Assembly (NCBI RefSeq): GCF_032854445.1
Contig: NC_088299.1
Span: 5,061,001 to 5,125,000 of the forward strand
Source: Liolophura sinensis
Taxonomy: Eukaryota; Mollusca; Polyplacophora; Chitonida; Chitonidae
DNA length: 64,000 nt
Direction of reading: 5' to 3'
Both the position numbers and the translations under genes were made by a program. Each line of letters opens with the position of its first letter. Position 1 is the stretch's first letter. Shown piece by piece: positions 1 through 11,317 of this stretch. Under the pieces are notes generated by a model. The model was not told the DNA's origin. It searched no databases and saw only the letters and a program-made list of their open reading frames with translations.

Positions 1-61
1 CCACCAAAAACAAAAGATTTACTGCCAATCTCCAGCCGACCGCCTTGTACGGCTCAGCGGG

Positions 62-69
62 TGACGTCA
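62..69. promoter_or_regulatory. Perfect CRE-type palindrome TGACGTCA
   Basis: The octamer TGACGTCA is the consensus site for CREB/ATF bZIP factors. It lies about 70 bp upstream of the ATG at 139, with a weak TATA-like stretch (CCTAAATAA, 94-102) between them. An octamer of this kind turns up by chance now and then in a window of this size, so a promoter role is only suggested. Confidence 0.2.
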
Positions 70-138
70 TAGATGGCCAACCCGTCTCGCTGGCCTAAAT
101 AACAGGGGAATTCACCTCAAAACGATATCATTTTTGAG

Positions 139-294
139 ATGGATTCTAGCTACACAGAAGCAAATATACTGCCGTATGAATTTAAGCCCAGACTGGACGA
201 TGTTGAAGTTTCCATTTATGACACCGACATCTCTGGCCAGGCTTCTGATTCCGAGTTGTCAGGCGTTGAATATAATTTCATGTGTTTATCTTAA
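139..294 (+). CDS. Short acidic open frame, possible remnant of a transposon-encoded protein or first exon (51 aa)
   Basis: The frame opens with ATG at 139 and closes with TAA at 292-294. The peptide is acidic and rich in Ser, Asp and Glu, with an LPYEF-type motif near residue 12 and an Asp-rich stretch after it. In my memory some invertebrate transposon-associated proteins start in a similar way (LPYxFEP followed by an acidic linker), but the Cys-rich domain that should follow is not seen downstream. A CRE-like site (62-69) and a weak TATA-like sequence lie just upstream. It may be a truncated 5' end of an element that extends no further, or a chance frame. I cannot assign a function. Confidence 0.2.
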   Translation: MDSSYTEANILPYEFKPRLDDVEVSIYDTDISGQASDSELSGVEYNFMCLS

Positions 295-911
295 GATTTA
301 GTATTTATTTATTATGCTCTCCCTCTGTCCGCTTTACAATAAATATCATTCTCTTCCCCAAGTTATTCTAAATTCATGCCTACATACGATGACCACTATT
401 GGTATAGGTTATTATCGGAAGTCCAAGTCACCTGTGCCTATAAGGGCATATAGTCGCGTGCATACATGTACGATGTGGACGTCGGTGTCAGCGTAAATTT
501 ACTATCGGTTTTCAATTCTGTTAATAGTATTTTATATCTACTGTGTGTATGTGCTGTTGTGGAAATTCAGCTATATCGTCTCATGGCTTTCAGCTGTAAA
601 ATGGTGAAAGCAGGAACGGCTGGTTTTGGTGGGTGCAAAATCCTTTTGTCTTGTGCTCTAAATCCACGCCTTTCTGAGGGAGGAATTATCTAGTGATTAT
701 TCATATTATTCAGGTAAATAATAACCTAAAGTAAAATTCAGGTCATATTATTCAGGTAAATTTACCCCTTGGCAATATTTGTTTACACTCAACTTAATAT
801 ATACATGGGTAGCTAATTTTTAATAAATACTAAATCTGGACACTAATCCTCTAAGTACGGCGTAAACCTGCAATCAATTAAAAATGAATAAGACTATAGG
901 TTTGCATTTAC
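295..911. other. AT-rich interval, no gene seen
   Basis: Only short unrelated frames are present. A near-duplicate of 'TATTATTCAGGTAAAT' occurs at about 703-765. Near its right end is a decayed SINE-A tail (851-895). The repeat unit A starts just after it. Confidence 0.5.
851..895 (+). repeat. SINE-A 3' tail remnant
   Basis: The segment contains 'CTAAGTACGGCGTAAACC' followed by a CAATCAATTAAA stretch. This matches the 3' end of the tRNA-derived SINE seen complete at 27,995-28,260. Only about 45 bp survive. Confidence 0.4.
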
Positions 912-2890
912 GGTGCCATTTTTAGCCACCGTAGAAATACCACTTACCGTCTTGTGGTAGAATTAATTTGCCTTGTTCAATTCGGTTTGGTTAGTGTCGA
1001 TGAGGCCATATCTCATTATTCAGACGAAGCAAACGAGACTTTGAGTCACGTGGTGATGACAGCAGTTGTCAGCGAGCTTTGTTATAGGTGTGCTCCGGGT
1101 ACAGATCGCCTATTAAGAACGGCCGTGAAAAGATGTCTACCTCGGATGTCACATGCGTGAAGAGACGAACGTCAATTTCCTAACTGGATAAAGCGGTGAT
1201 CAGTAAGTCATTTTTGGACTATATGGTCAGTACACCAGGCGAATATACCAGCTCACTGTTAACTGATCTCATATGTGGCTGTACCCGGTTCCATTTGTGA
1301 CTGTATTACATAAGCATTACCGACTGAACGACATACATGAAAAGTACAGGGAAGTTAGAAAGATAAAACACGACAGACTGTGAATTATATCTCTGTCTGT
1401 ATCAGAGTTTGGGTGTTCGCTTTCGATGTAGACGGTGCTTACGAAAATTAAAGAAATTAAAGGCAAGGCACTAAACAGACCTACGTAGATGTATGATGTT
1501 ATCGCTTTTCATCAATAAATTTCACATTTTTATTTCAAGTCCCTATTTAGTTATTTTCATTTGATTCACTACAAATTAAAATCACTATATCTGAATTATA
1601 TACGTTCCTGAGTTCATTTTACACACCAGCATACACCATAACACCAATATATTCATGTAATTTTCTAAAATCTTCAGAGAACCAAGAATCAGTGAAATTT
1701 TGTGACAATGATAACATAATGATAATATATATGGTATACAGATTTATTGGAGTCAGGCTGGAAGCATTGGCATTGGGACCTTTACCATTGGGTAACATTT
1801 GTACAACAGCCCGACCATCCATCGTCTGGATCGCTTACAGGCCAATCGGTAGTCCGATTTCCGTTTGTCTTTGCGGTTAAACGACCAGTGTTTAAAAAGA
1901 AAATGATACAGCCCACCACTGATCTCCCCGCTGCTAATTAACTCGTCTTGTGTAGATAAAGTGCTCTGGAATAGAGTAAATGGGTGAAGACTGACGATGA
2001 AAAGACAGTAAAGATGTCTTTACTTTTCCTGTCTTCCATTTAGGTGACGTTTTGGTGAGTGGCAACTTTGAGACAGAGTGCTCATTGGTCGTAGACAAGT
2101 CAGTGTTTACCTCTTCCGGTCTAGACAGAGGTCCGCGGCCAAGCGTGTCAAGATAAATCCGTCAAATACACAGTTAATTCAGCGCAGTCTCTCGCCGCGC
2201 CGATACAAAGGAACAGGGTGGAACAAATGATCTTTGTGGGACGAAGTTTCCCGGATGTACAATCGAAAATGGAGAGACGACAGGAAAACAGTCTAAAATG
2301 ATAAATTTCAACGTAGCGATAACACCAGTTGACATTTATCAGACCAAATGAAACTTTCTAAATCATAGAACTGGATTAACCAAAGAGAGTACGACGTTCC
2401 ACAGAGTGGATCTAAGTTTACCATTTCTCCGAATCGCTTCAAAATGTACTTCGATATTGGACAAAATGGGTCTACTCTAAGCAATTACTAACGAAGAGAC
2501 TGCAACTATTAATGCTTTGTTTTGTTTTTGTACAACCCAGAGTGTTTGGGGATCAACTTGACTGACTTTAAATGAATGATACAATTTCAGGCCAAGAGTT
2601 GAGGCAGTAATTTGGGAAATGCAGCTCGGATTCATATCAGGTTGTTTGAGGTTTTAAGATGGTTGTTCCATCAACTTATAAACCAGAAGCGTGATATGCA
2701 AATGAAATGTCACTAAATACGGCGGTTAGAGACCAAAAAATGAATTAAACTAAGAAAGCCACTGAAGGGCTCCAAAATACTGGTAAAATGTGAAGTCCAT
2801 GGTTACACGAAACTGTAGAGTTAAAACTTTGGATGATGCAAATGTGAAGATTCAGTGTTACAGATTAAGTGAATGTAAATGTATAACACT
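912..2890 (+). repeat. Unit A, module M1 (first copy of the large repeat)
   Basis: This stretch of about 2 kb recurs at 6,690-8,830 (+), 12,430-13,340 (+, internally deleted), 19,250-20,895 (-), 26,695-27,772 (-, interrupted) and 32,095-33,240 (-). Recognisable landmarks are 'GTCTTGTGGTAGAATTA' at 949, 'TTAACTCGTCTTGTGTAGAT' near 1,940, and the best conserved block at 2,095-2,235 with 'TCTTCCGGTCTAGAC' and 'GGTTAATTCAGCGCAGT'-type sequence. No frame stays open through it, and copies differ by many small indels, so it looks non-coding. Its identity is unknown. Copies A and E both lose similarity outward at the same point (GCCATTTTTAG), which may mark a real element end. Confidence 0.75.
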
Positions 2891-4740
2891 ATACCATGAT
2901 CTAGTATGGACGATGCACTAGATTTCCTTATGAATATACTACAAGACCATACAGAAATAAAGTAAATAAACTGACGGCCAAAAGAAGCTTTACACAGAGA
3001 TCAAATCAATTTATTTTGCTAAAGCAAAAACAGGATGACTGAAGTTTAATATATTGAAAAGACCAATGACTTTAGATATTGAAACTCTTGAGTAAGAACG
3101 GACAAAGCAGCGCTCAAACAACAGAGCAGGGGTAGAAAAATAGACATTCCATCTTGGTTAACAATGGGCAGAGTATACAAAAAGTTGATTATTTTTAAAA
3201 TCAGTCAATATCAAAACCAATCAATATTGCGTGTGGCCACCCTTTGCTTCAATGCATGCAAAAACTCTCCGACGCATAAAGTCAGTCGTCTGATGAGATG
3301 GCATGGGATTCGTTGCCATTCATCTTGAACGCCAGGTCTTGTCGGTTGGCTGCAAGGTGTAGCCGTTGTGTTTACTCGACGACCCATCATATCCAAAAGA
3401 TGTTCTATGGGGGACATATCTGGGGAACGTACAGGCCACGGCAAGACGTTGACGTCGTTGGCGTCCAGAAAGTTCTGCACAACTCGAGCTGTATTGGGTC
3501 TGACGTTGTCATGCTGGTACAGGACACCACTGTTAGGTTCCCGTAGATGTTGACCAGTGGTGTCCGTTCCTCTCCACAAATCCCACCCCAAACCATCACG
3601 CTGCCGCCACCAAACGGTACCACCTCCTGGACGCATGATGCAGCCGTTCGTTCGTCTCTTCGGCGGTAAATTCGCTGTCTGCCATCGGCTCGGAACAGGC
3701 ACAAGCGGCTTTCATCTGTAAAAACAACACGCTGCCGATCACGTCGCTGCCAATGGCGTACAATTCAAGACCATCGCAACCTCTGGCGACGATGTTCGCC
3801 TGTCAACAAATGCCCTCTGGTCGATAAGCCCTAATTCTGTGAGCCATGAGTCTCCTGGACGCGGTCTGCCGACTGACCCGGTGACCTAAGGCATTGATTG
3901 ACGTTGATGTCACTGTCAGGAAGCGGCTCCTCAGGTGTAAGGTGCGCAGATACCCTGTGTATAGTTACCGTAGGCCTGCCTGTTCTTAGCCTGTCCGATG
4001 TCTGCCCTGTCTGCCTGTAGCGTTACACCAAGTTTGACACAGTTACACGAAAGCAGCCCTAGGTCCTTGCAATGGGGCAAAGGTGTCTCCCATGGATACC
4101 ATACTAAGGGCCCTCTCGCGTTGTTCTGGAGTCATTCGAGGCATTACTTTGGTGGTTTTTAGGTCAGTGTGCAAGTTCAGCACACTGTGTGTAACGTTTT
4201 TATACACTTATTACATGTGCAGTTGCAGCCATCCATGGGTCACGTGCTTTTTCAGCGTTCTTCGTTGTTTCAATACAAATTCGTGCCGGCGTATATGACG
4301 CTTGTCGCACATGGGAATATGCTTCCTACAATGTTGTACTACAATAATTTGGTATTATTTTGCTGAAAAGGGTGGTTAAATTTAACTGACGTAGAGTCGT
4401 AAAGTTTCTTTTAGCCGTCATTTATTTTCCATTATATTGATGTGTGATTTTGTAAAATTTGTTTCAATATAATAAGTTATTTTTTACTTACACTGCGACG
4501 GTTAGGCTTATGGGTGAAGGGAATAGGAATGTCTTGTGTAATCGACAGTCCCTCCTCAGATACTGGACAACACTACTGGGTGCTCGGTTCGAGCACACGT
4601 CCTCAAGCGGGCTAGAGCTATAACCGTTTGGGGCATCGTGGGTCCTGTCGATGTCTTAAGGGGAATGTGCACATGGATTGTAGAGACAACCCATATCACC
4701 GGAATGGTTCTCGATATCTGGGGTGTACCTAATGCTATTA
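2890..4740. mobile_element. Insertion specific to unit A, carrying a Tc1-like transposase relic
   Basis: Unit A matches unit B up to 'ATGTATAACA' (about 2,888; B 8,822-8,831) and again from 'GTGTTGTCATCTCTGA' (about 4,757; B about 8,848). In B only about 20 bp separate the two points, so B shows the empty site. The inserted DNA contains the decayed transposase at 3,211-4,146. I could not find convincing terminal inverted repeats at the insertion edges. The segment may be more than one insertion, and the edges are approximate. Confidence 0.5.
3211..4146 (-). pseudogene. Tc1/mariner-superfamily transposase (DDE), frameshifted relic
   Basis: Read on the minus strand, the frame begins at about 4,146 with MPRMTPEQRERALSM, a typical start for the helix-turn-helix DNA-binding region of Tc1-like transposases. 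Homology then continues in changing frames: SRQTASRRLMAHRIRAYRP at about 3,875-3,815, VVFTDESRLCLFRADGR with the first catalytic Asp at 3,714-3,716, a GGGSVMVWGGI block, then QHDNVRPNTARVV with the second Asp and SPDMSPIEHL with the final acidic Glu, ending with DWF and a stop near 3,211. Family members are about 340 aa in one frame. Here at least two frameshifts and internal stops break it, one of them near 3,530 between the GGI block and the second Asp. The DDE residues are still legible, but the gene is dead. It sits inside the insertion specific to repeat unit A. Confidence 0.9.
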
Positions 4741-5470
4741 TAACGAGCACACGTGTTGTCATCTCTGACACTCTGTTAAGCGTATTTGCCAAAAAACATT
4801 ATTGAGATTTTTGAGTGCGAACCAGGACTGAAACGGTGTAATAGCGCCCACAATTTTACTGCCAACGTCTAGTCTGGATTTTAAGGCGATCAAGCAAGGA
4901 AGACCTTTGAAACTCTTTGAATCCGTATGGAGATATCAACCAAATAATATTGGGACAAGCACCTCTAGCAAGTAAGCAGTTTACCAGCCTTCTCTGGCTA
5001 TTGGATCTTTCGTTTGCGAATGCTATTTGCAGGACACTGTTATTACGTTACCATAATATCAAGAAACCGTAATGTTGGCCGCCGTCGTATAAGTGAAATA
5101 TACTTGAATGCTCACATCAATCAACTGATTAATAAATAAATGATTGTCAACAAGAACATTAAGATAAACAACACATCGGCCTACAATTTAGGAGATACGT
5201 TCAGGTTATGGAAAGGAAATAATATGGAAGCGAAGTTCGCTCCAAATAAGCAAAAATTCTCGTTGTCATATGAGCATGATTCACGTACTTTATCTTATTA
5301 ACACATATTAGAGAGCCACATGTATGTGGAGTATAGCGGTGCTCGTATTTTAATTGTTATTACATTGTGCAGGGACTCAAAATAATTGAGGGTTTTGTGC
5401 AATTTAAGAGAAATTCAGTTTTAGTTATATAATTACTGTGTTTAATTTTAAAAGTAGAAAACGTTTATTC
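4740..5470 (+). repeat. Unit A, module M2
   Basis: The sequence matches unit B 8,840-9,735 and, more weakly, unit C from 14,310. Landmarks are 'GTCTAGTCTGGATTTTAAGG' (4,866), 'AAGCAGTTTACCAGCCTTCT' (4,975) and 'GCTATTGGATCTTTCGTTTG' (4,998). It includes a SINE-A tail at 5,070-5,140 that is shared with unit B. No coding frame is visible. Confidence 0.7.
5070..5140 (+). repeat. SINE-A tail inside unit A
   Basis: It contains 'GCCGCCGTCGTATAAGTGAA' followed by the variant ATATACTTGA and an ATAAATAAATG end. The same variant tail occurs at the equivalent place in unit B (9,299-9,362), so the SINE was present before the units diverged. Confidence 0.65.
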
Positions 5471-5479
5471 CACAGCAGA

Positions 5480-6690
5480 CAAGAACGTCTGCTAGTTAGT
5501 TGTCATGGTTACGTTGATCATTAACAACATGAATCTCGAAATATTTTTCAATTTTGCAAACAGTCATATGCCTACGATATACTTCCAACAGATAATACAC
5601 GTTACAGGTCATCCCTACCAAATTTTCAGTTGCTGCCTGCTTGACGGTAAAGTTAGTTTGATGTGTGGCCCAAGAAGATTGTAACTGCCCTATGGGACAG
5701 ACGACTGTATCGCGGGCAAACGGTGGCTGTATGGAGAATTTACAGCGATCCAAATACCAGAGTAAAACCCAGAAGCCGGTTGGGTTGTACGTGGGTCAAG
5801 TTGCTTGAATTGGTATAAAATTTCACCGCTAAAATTAAGTTAGCAGTTTCAAAGATTTTTCTCTGGACGTGTAAATCTCAGTTGACGTTAACATGAACAG
5901 AAAGTCGAAAGGAGACGGGTCTGCATGAAATGCACGTTGCATTTTCCAGCTGTCAGGTCCCATCATCAGGTGTCTGGTCACTAGATTTAAAATAGCAGCC
6001 TTCGGTATAGCAATATCTTCTGAAGTAAATCGAAAATACTTGACCAGTTTTTTACGAATACAATAAAATACTATGTAGTTTTAATACTTCTTAAGATAGT
6101 ACGATGGCACCATGGCAGTTAGCAGGCTGACTAGGTGGTACGTGGTCTCCAGGCTAGTATTTGCGTACAAGTAATCATCTTGATCGACAGCTTGACTGAT
6201 TTCCAGAAAGACACCGCAAAGAAGGCTAAGTGACAAGCTTTCCACTCGTCTGGGGATCGGCATACAGCAAGGACAACTGGGACGCAAGGACTTGATTCTT
6301 CAGATCAAGATGGAGTTACACTGTAAGAATATTCTGTGTATCTGTTTTATTTGTGTTATTTGTATTTCGAAATATGATATTCCCCGAAAAATGAAATTGG
6401 CAATAATACAGAGCACAGGTAATAACATATTTGAATAAATACCCCCCGATTGACTCTGACAGTCACAGTTAACATGTCACATCAGCGTCTTAATCAATTT
6501 AACCTTCAGATACACCACACGCTTTATTCAATTATTCAGTTCTCAAATTGTATCTTTTAAATTTAAGAACGCTTTCAAATGGCATCAGGCTGTTAAATTA
6601 AGTCATTTCGTCTAATATACGGCCATACATTTTAATACATGTCTTCACAATTGCCATACGACAAAGCCTAGCAAAACCCAAGGTGAAGTG
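5480..6690 (+). repeat. Unit A, module M3 and linker
   Basis: It matches unit B 11,480-12,430 over most of its length, and in part unit C 17,050-17,515 (+) and 28,285-28,680 (-). Landmarks are 'CGGTGGCTGTATGGA' (5,721), 'CTCAGTTGACGTTAACATGA' (5,878), 'GGGATCGGCATACAGCAA' (6,251) and, in the linker, 'TTCAGATACACCACACGCTT' (6,505). Unlike units B and C, unit A lacks module M4. The join lies at about 5,620, where a single hybrid M2' end replaces M2'-M4-M2'. No gene is seen. Confidence 0.7.
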
Positions 6691-8830
6691 TTAAGTAACT
6701 GTAGAATACCATTTTGTGTGGTGTTCCGTCTTGTGGTAGAATTAATTTACCTTGTTCGTTTCGGTTTGGTGAATGTCGATGAGAACATGTTCTATTATCC
6801 AGGCTGAGCAGACGAGACTTTGAGACACGTGGTGATGACAGATGTTGTCAACGAGCTTTGTTATGGCAGTGCTCTGGGTACATATCGCCTATTAGGAACG
6901 GCTGTGTAAAGATGTCTACCTCGGATGTCACATGCTTGAGCAGACGAACGATAGTTTTCCAAATGGATCAGGCGATGATCAATAAATCATATTTAGGTTT
7001 AACACCCTTAGGTGGGAAGTAAATCTGTGTTCAATATACCAGACATTACCAGTTCACTGTTCACTGAATTCATTAGTTTCTGTACCCGGTTCCATCTGTG
7101 ATTGTTTCTACAGGAATTATTTTACTTAAAAAAGTCAGCATTACCCGCAGACAAATTGATAGAGACTGTAAACGTATATCTGTTATTGAGCAGTACTGAA
7201 TGATACTTATGGCTGAACCTGGCGCCATGGGGAAGATGAAACACGTCAAACTGCAAATTACATTTCTGTCTTTATGCCTACACTTTCGGTATAAACGGTG
7301 CTCGGAAAAATTAAAGATTTTAAGCACAAGGTTCTGAACAGGCTTTTGTAGAGGTGTGATGTTATTGTTTTTTTTATTATTAAGTCAATTCTTCAGATTC
7401 ATTTTAGTTGACCTCTCCAGTTCTTCTCCTTCTCACTGTATCCTAATATCATTTAATCCGAGTTGCATTCGGTCCTGAGTTAAGTTTTACACCAGCATAC
7501 CCCACGACATCAAAAATTACAATTGTCACAATTGCAATGATTGCAGAAGAATTTTTGTATATGTTTATTCATGTAATGCTCAAAGATTTTCAGAGAACCA
7601 AAAATCATTGAAATCTTGTGATAGTGAGAATGGATATTCAAACTTAAAACGGCGTTTCCAGTGTGGACTTGAGACTGTATGTTTCTGGGTACAAATTTAA
7701 TTGTGCCAAAGTTTAGAAGTATCTGTTTATCACAGTTGAGCGACCCAGTAATATTTCTACAACAATGTGACCACTCACAGCCTGGGTTGCTCCCATTTCA
7801 ATCGGTAGATCGATTTTATCTTGTCTTTATGGTTAAACGACGAGCGATGAAGAGATGAAACGGCGACCACTGATTTGCCCACCGCTAATTAACTCGTCTT
7901 GTGTGATAAAGTGCTCTAGAATAGAGTAATTGATTAAAGATTTTCAATAAAAACATGATAAAGACAACTTTAGTTTCTCCGTCTTCTATTTAGGTCACTC
8001 TTTGGTGAATGGTAAGAGGTATCAATGGCCGAAGACGAGTCGGTGATTTCTTTTTCCGGTCTAGACCGAGGTTGGACAAGCGTGTCAAGACAAATGCTTG
8101 AAATACATGGTTAATTCAGCGCGGTCACTCACCAAGCCGATAGAAAGGAACAGGATGGAACAAATGATCTTTTGGGGACGAGGTTCCCGGATGTATTATC
8201 GCAAATGAAGAGACGACGGGAAAACAATTTAAAGCGATAAATTGCAACATAGCGATGCCGCCAGTTCGCATTTATCAGGCCAAATAAAGCTTTCTAAATC
8301 AAAGAATTTGATTAATCGAAGAGAATATCGCGTTCCATTTATTGGATCTAAGTTTACCATTTCTCAAAATCGCTGTAAAGTGTAGATCGTTACTAGACTG
8401 AATGCGTCTACTATAAGAAGTCACTAAAGCAGTGGCTACAACTGTTAATGTTTTCCTCTTCATTTTACAACAATGAGTGTTACGGGGATCCACCTGAATG
8501 ACTGTCAGCATCGAATGAAGGATACATTTTCAGCCAGGAGTTGAGGTAATAACTTGGGGAATGCGGCACGAATCCCTATCCAGGTGGTTTGGTTGAGGTT
8601 TTAAGATGTGTGACAAGAAGAAGATACTTGTTCCATCAAGTTATTAACCAAAAGTGTGATATGTAAATGAAATGTCCCAAGATACTGCGTTAGACACCAA
8701 AGAAATAAATGAAAACAGGAATTTCTTTGAATGGCTCTCAAATACTACTGAAATGTTAGGTGCATTGTTAAACAAAACTGTAGAGTTAAAGCCTTGCAGG
8801 GTGTGTACTGAAGGTTATTGCATGTATAAC
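6690..8830 (+). repeat. Unit B, module M1
   Basis: This is the second + strand copy of M1, with its anchor 'GTCTTGTGGTAGAATTA' at 6,728, 5,779 bp after the anchor in unit A. It is collinear with unit A to the end of A's M1 at about 2,890. The conserved core is at about 8,035-8,175. Short indels relative to A are frequent, and no frame is maintained. Confidence 0.75.
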
Positions 8831-8839
8831 AATAATTTA

Positions 8840-9734
8840 TAATCAGATGTGTTGTCGCCTCTGATACTCTGTTGAGCGTATTTGCCAAAAACATTGAGTT
8901 TATTGAGTATCAACCATAACTGTAACGGTGGAGCAGCGCTCACAATTTCTTGCCAGCGTCTCGTCTGGATTTGAAAGCGAAGAAGAAAGGAAAACCTATG
9001 ACACTCTTTGAATCGGAATGGATATATCAACCAAATAATCTCGGGACATGTACCTCCAGTAAGTAAGCAGTTTACCAGCCTTCTCCATTAACTTTAGCTA
9101 TTGGATCTTTCGTTTGGGAATGCTGTTTGCAGGAAACTGTTGAGGCGATATCGACCATCTAGCCATGGGATAAGTGCCCTTTGTAGATAAGCAGTTTACC
9201 AGCCTTCTCTATTAATTTCAGCTATTGGATAATTCGTTTGCGAATGCGTTTTGCGGGACACTATATTTTATTACCATTACCCTGATTGTCAAAAAAACAT
9301 AATGCTGGCCGCCGTCGTATAAGTGAAATATACTTGAGTACTGCGTAAAACACCAATCCCATTGTCATCTGAGGATGATTCACATATTTTTTCTATCCTA
9401 TTACCACACATCAGGAAGTTACGCTGGGGATGGGGCACTAATAATTTTCTCTATAAGGAATTTTACAGGGATTTTAAATAATTGAGTGTTTTATGCAATT
9501 TTAGATAAATTCAGTTTTAGTTATATGATAACTGTGGTCAATTTTAAAAGTAGAAAACATTCATTCCACATCAGATAAGAACATCTGTTACTAAGGTGTC
9601 TTGGTTACGTTTATCACTAAGAAAATAAAACATCCAAACATTTTACAGCTTTGCAAAACCCTCATATGCCGACGATAAACCTGTAACCTTGCGACAATTA
9701 CTTCCACCTGATAAAACACGTTACCGGGCATCCC
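8840..9734 (+). repeat. Unit B, module M2 with an internal duplication
   Basis: It is collinear with unit A 4,740-5,600. Within it, the block with 'AAGCAGTTTACCAGCCTTCT' and 'GCTATTGGAT' occurs twice in tandem (about 9,060-9,150 and 9,180-9,275). It carries the same SINE-A tail as unit A (9,299-9,362). No gene is seen. Confidence 0.7.
9299..9362 (+). repeat. SINE-A tail inside unit B
   Basis: 'GCCGCCGTCGTATAAGTGAA' followed by ATATACTTGAG and a TGCGTAAAACACCAATC end. It shares the ATATACTTGA variant with the tail at 5,070-5,140 and occupies the same relative position. Confidence 0.65.
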
Positions 9735-9905
9735 TATCAAATCCAGCTATTGGATCTATCGTTGGAAAATATGATTTGCCAGACAAACTTGATCGGGTCT
9801 AATTGGTGGAAAGGTCCTATGCGTTCCATGAGATGAGGGTCGCTATACCTACCAAACGATTTTCTGTTGCTTGACATCGCAAGCCACCTTTTTGTTCCAA
9901 GTAGA
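9735..9905 (+). repeat. Module M2', left copy flanking M4 in unit B
   Basis: It starts 'TCAAATCCAGCTATTGGAT' and contains 'TTGCCAGACAAACTTGATCG'. A direct copy lies at about 11,318-11,480, on the other side of M4. The same arrangement is seen in unit C (14,562-14,720 and 16,878-17,040). Confidence 0.65.
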
Positions 9906-11317
9906 AGTCTCCAAAAAGCAAACATCACAATAGCATTGAAGCAGAGATCGTTAAGTAAACTAACAGGCGACTATAGAAACTTCTATAAATTTACGCTCTG
10001 TCCACGGAAACCTGATGTGTAGCAGTGTTGTTGACCTGTTGGGCTACGTAGTGACACTATTGCTAGGATTGGTAAAAGCTTGTTTCATACGTGTGTGAAG
10101 ATCATGTTTCCTAGTACCACAAGTAACTTGCTGGGTCATATCGCTGTGCCAGCGCACTAAACAACTGAGCCAGTCACAGTATGAAGATTTCTTGTTATTA
10201 GTTCTTTAAGTTGCGGAGGGTGCGTGTGTGTGCCGGGGGGTGGGGGGCAGGTTGGAGGTGACTGGAAGAGGCGGGAGGGCATGGTTGTATGGCTGATGTG
10301 ACGTTCCTGCTATCATAGTTTATGCATCAATGATGTGCGTAAACAGAATGTCACATATACTGTATCATGACACAAGTGCCAGTGTCATTCTCCAGTGTCA
10401 TGAAGTCATTCATAAAAATCAAACACCAACGAAATAATGACACTTGCAGTAATGTCATACGTCCGTGATATTATGGTATTTGTGTCAATGGCACACATCA
10501 ATGATCCGATTACACATAGAGATTACACATGACGAATCTTGTGGCAATGTCATCATTTAATAATATCAGGACATCTATGCAGTAATTTCGTTTAACAGAA
10601 AAAAAAAACAAGGCGCAGAGATTTTCACTTCGCGCGATCCTCACTTTCTGAAACAAATCGGGCTGTCAGGCTGTCTTGCCTTCTATGTTTGCACAATCTA
10701 CTCCGGTTGGATAAACGATTTAAATTCGAGAAGACAGATAAAAACATTTTTCACCTTGGTCTTGTGCTGAGAAACGTCTTTCCCATTTTGATATGAAACT
10801 GCGGAGATAGGTATAAGGCCACCTTGTCATCACATAGGCCGTTCAGTGGCACTAGCAAATGATGATATAAAATATTAGTTAAGGTCGTTTGTTTACGGAT
10901 CACATCTTCTTCAAATAATCTATACCGTATAGTCTTTGTCCACATTACAACTTAATCCATCCATGCTCCTTGTTGATAGGAATTCGGAAACAGCTCACCT
11001 GAATGTGGCAAATTTCCGAATATAGTTCGATGTCCCATGTACTATTATATTCTGTGAGAATCTCGCTGACTTTCGACACAATGTGATTCCTTCTCATTAA
11101 CATGGATGGCAATTTTTTCAAACAACTGACGGTGACCGAGGAGGTCTCCCTCCATCGACGCTCAGCGAAAAGAGACATACCAAGTTTTCGGTGTCAAGTG
11201 AACTGTGACCGCGGCATGCATCCAGTCTCGCGTCCTAGATGTTGCGGACTACAAGCAGAGCGGTACCTTGATGAGATACAATGAAAAATATTGTGGCTAC
11301 TCCCGGCCAAAAACAAC
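9906..11317 (+). repeat. Unit B, module M4
   Basis: It matches unit C 14,990-16,870 and is missing from unit A. Landmarks are 'TGTTGGGCTACGTAGTGACA' (10,038), 'GAAGATTTCTTGTTATTAGT' (10,182), 'TTTAAATTCGAGAAGACA' (10,719) and 'CTTGTCATCACATAGGCC' (10,823). Inside are a G-rich tract and a degenerate minisatellite. Small frames are present on both strands, but none is shared with the other M4 copy. Confidence 0.65.
10205..10560 (+). repeat. G-rich tract and degenerate GTCAT minisatellite in M4 (unit B)
   Basis: At about 10,213-10,285 there are several runs of three to six G, enough for a possible G-quadruplex. Then follow irregular repeats of a TGTCATACAT / TGATATTATGGCA-like motif. The equivalent part of unit C (15,325-15,790) also has a poly-G run and a longer, more regular version. 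Confidence 0.55.

Noticed and set aside
954-1160. 68-aa frame in M1 that has a similar counterpart at 20,637-20,843 (minus)
   Set aside because: The likeness is due to the shared repeat DNA. The corresponding part of unit B (6,730-6,930) is interrupted and has frame-changing differences, so selection for protein is not supported.
3298-3546. + strand frame over the transposase region
   Set aside because: It is the antisense shadow of the Tc1-like transposase relic on the minus strand.
6081-6287. Minus-strand frames at 6,081-6,287 and 11,896-12,093 with similar starts
   Set aside because: They begin alike (MRPxCxCCMPIPRRVESL) because both lie in module M3. They soon diverge through indels and lack any domain.
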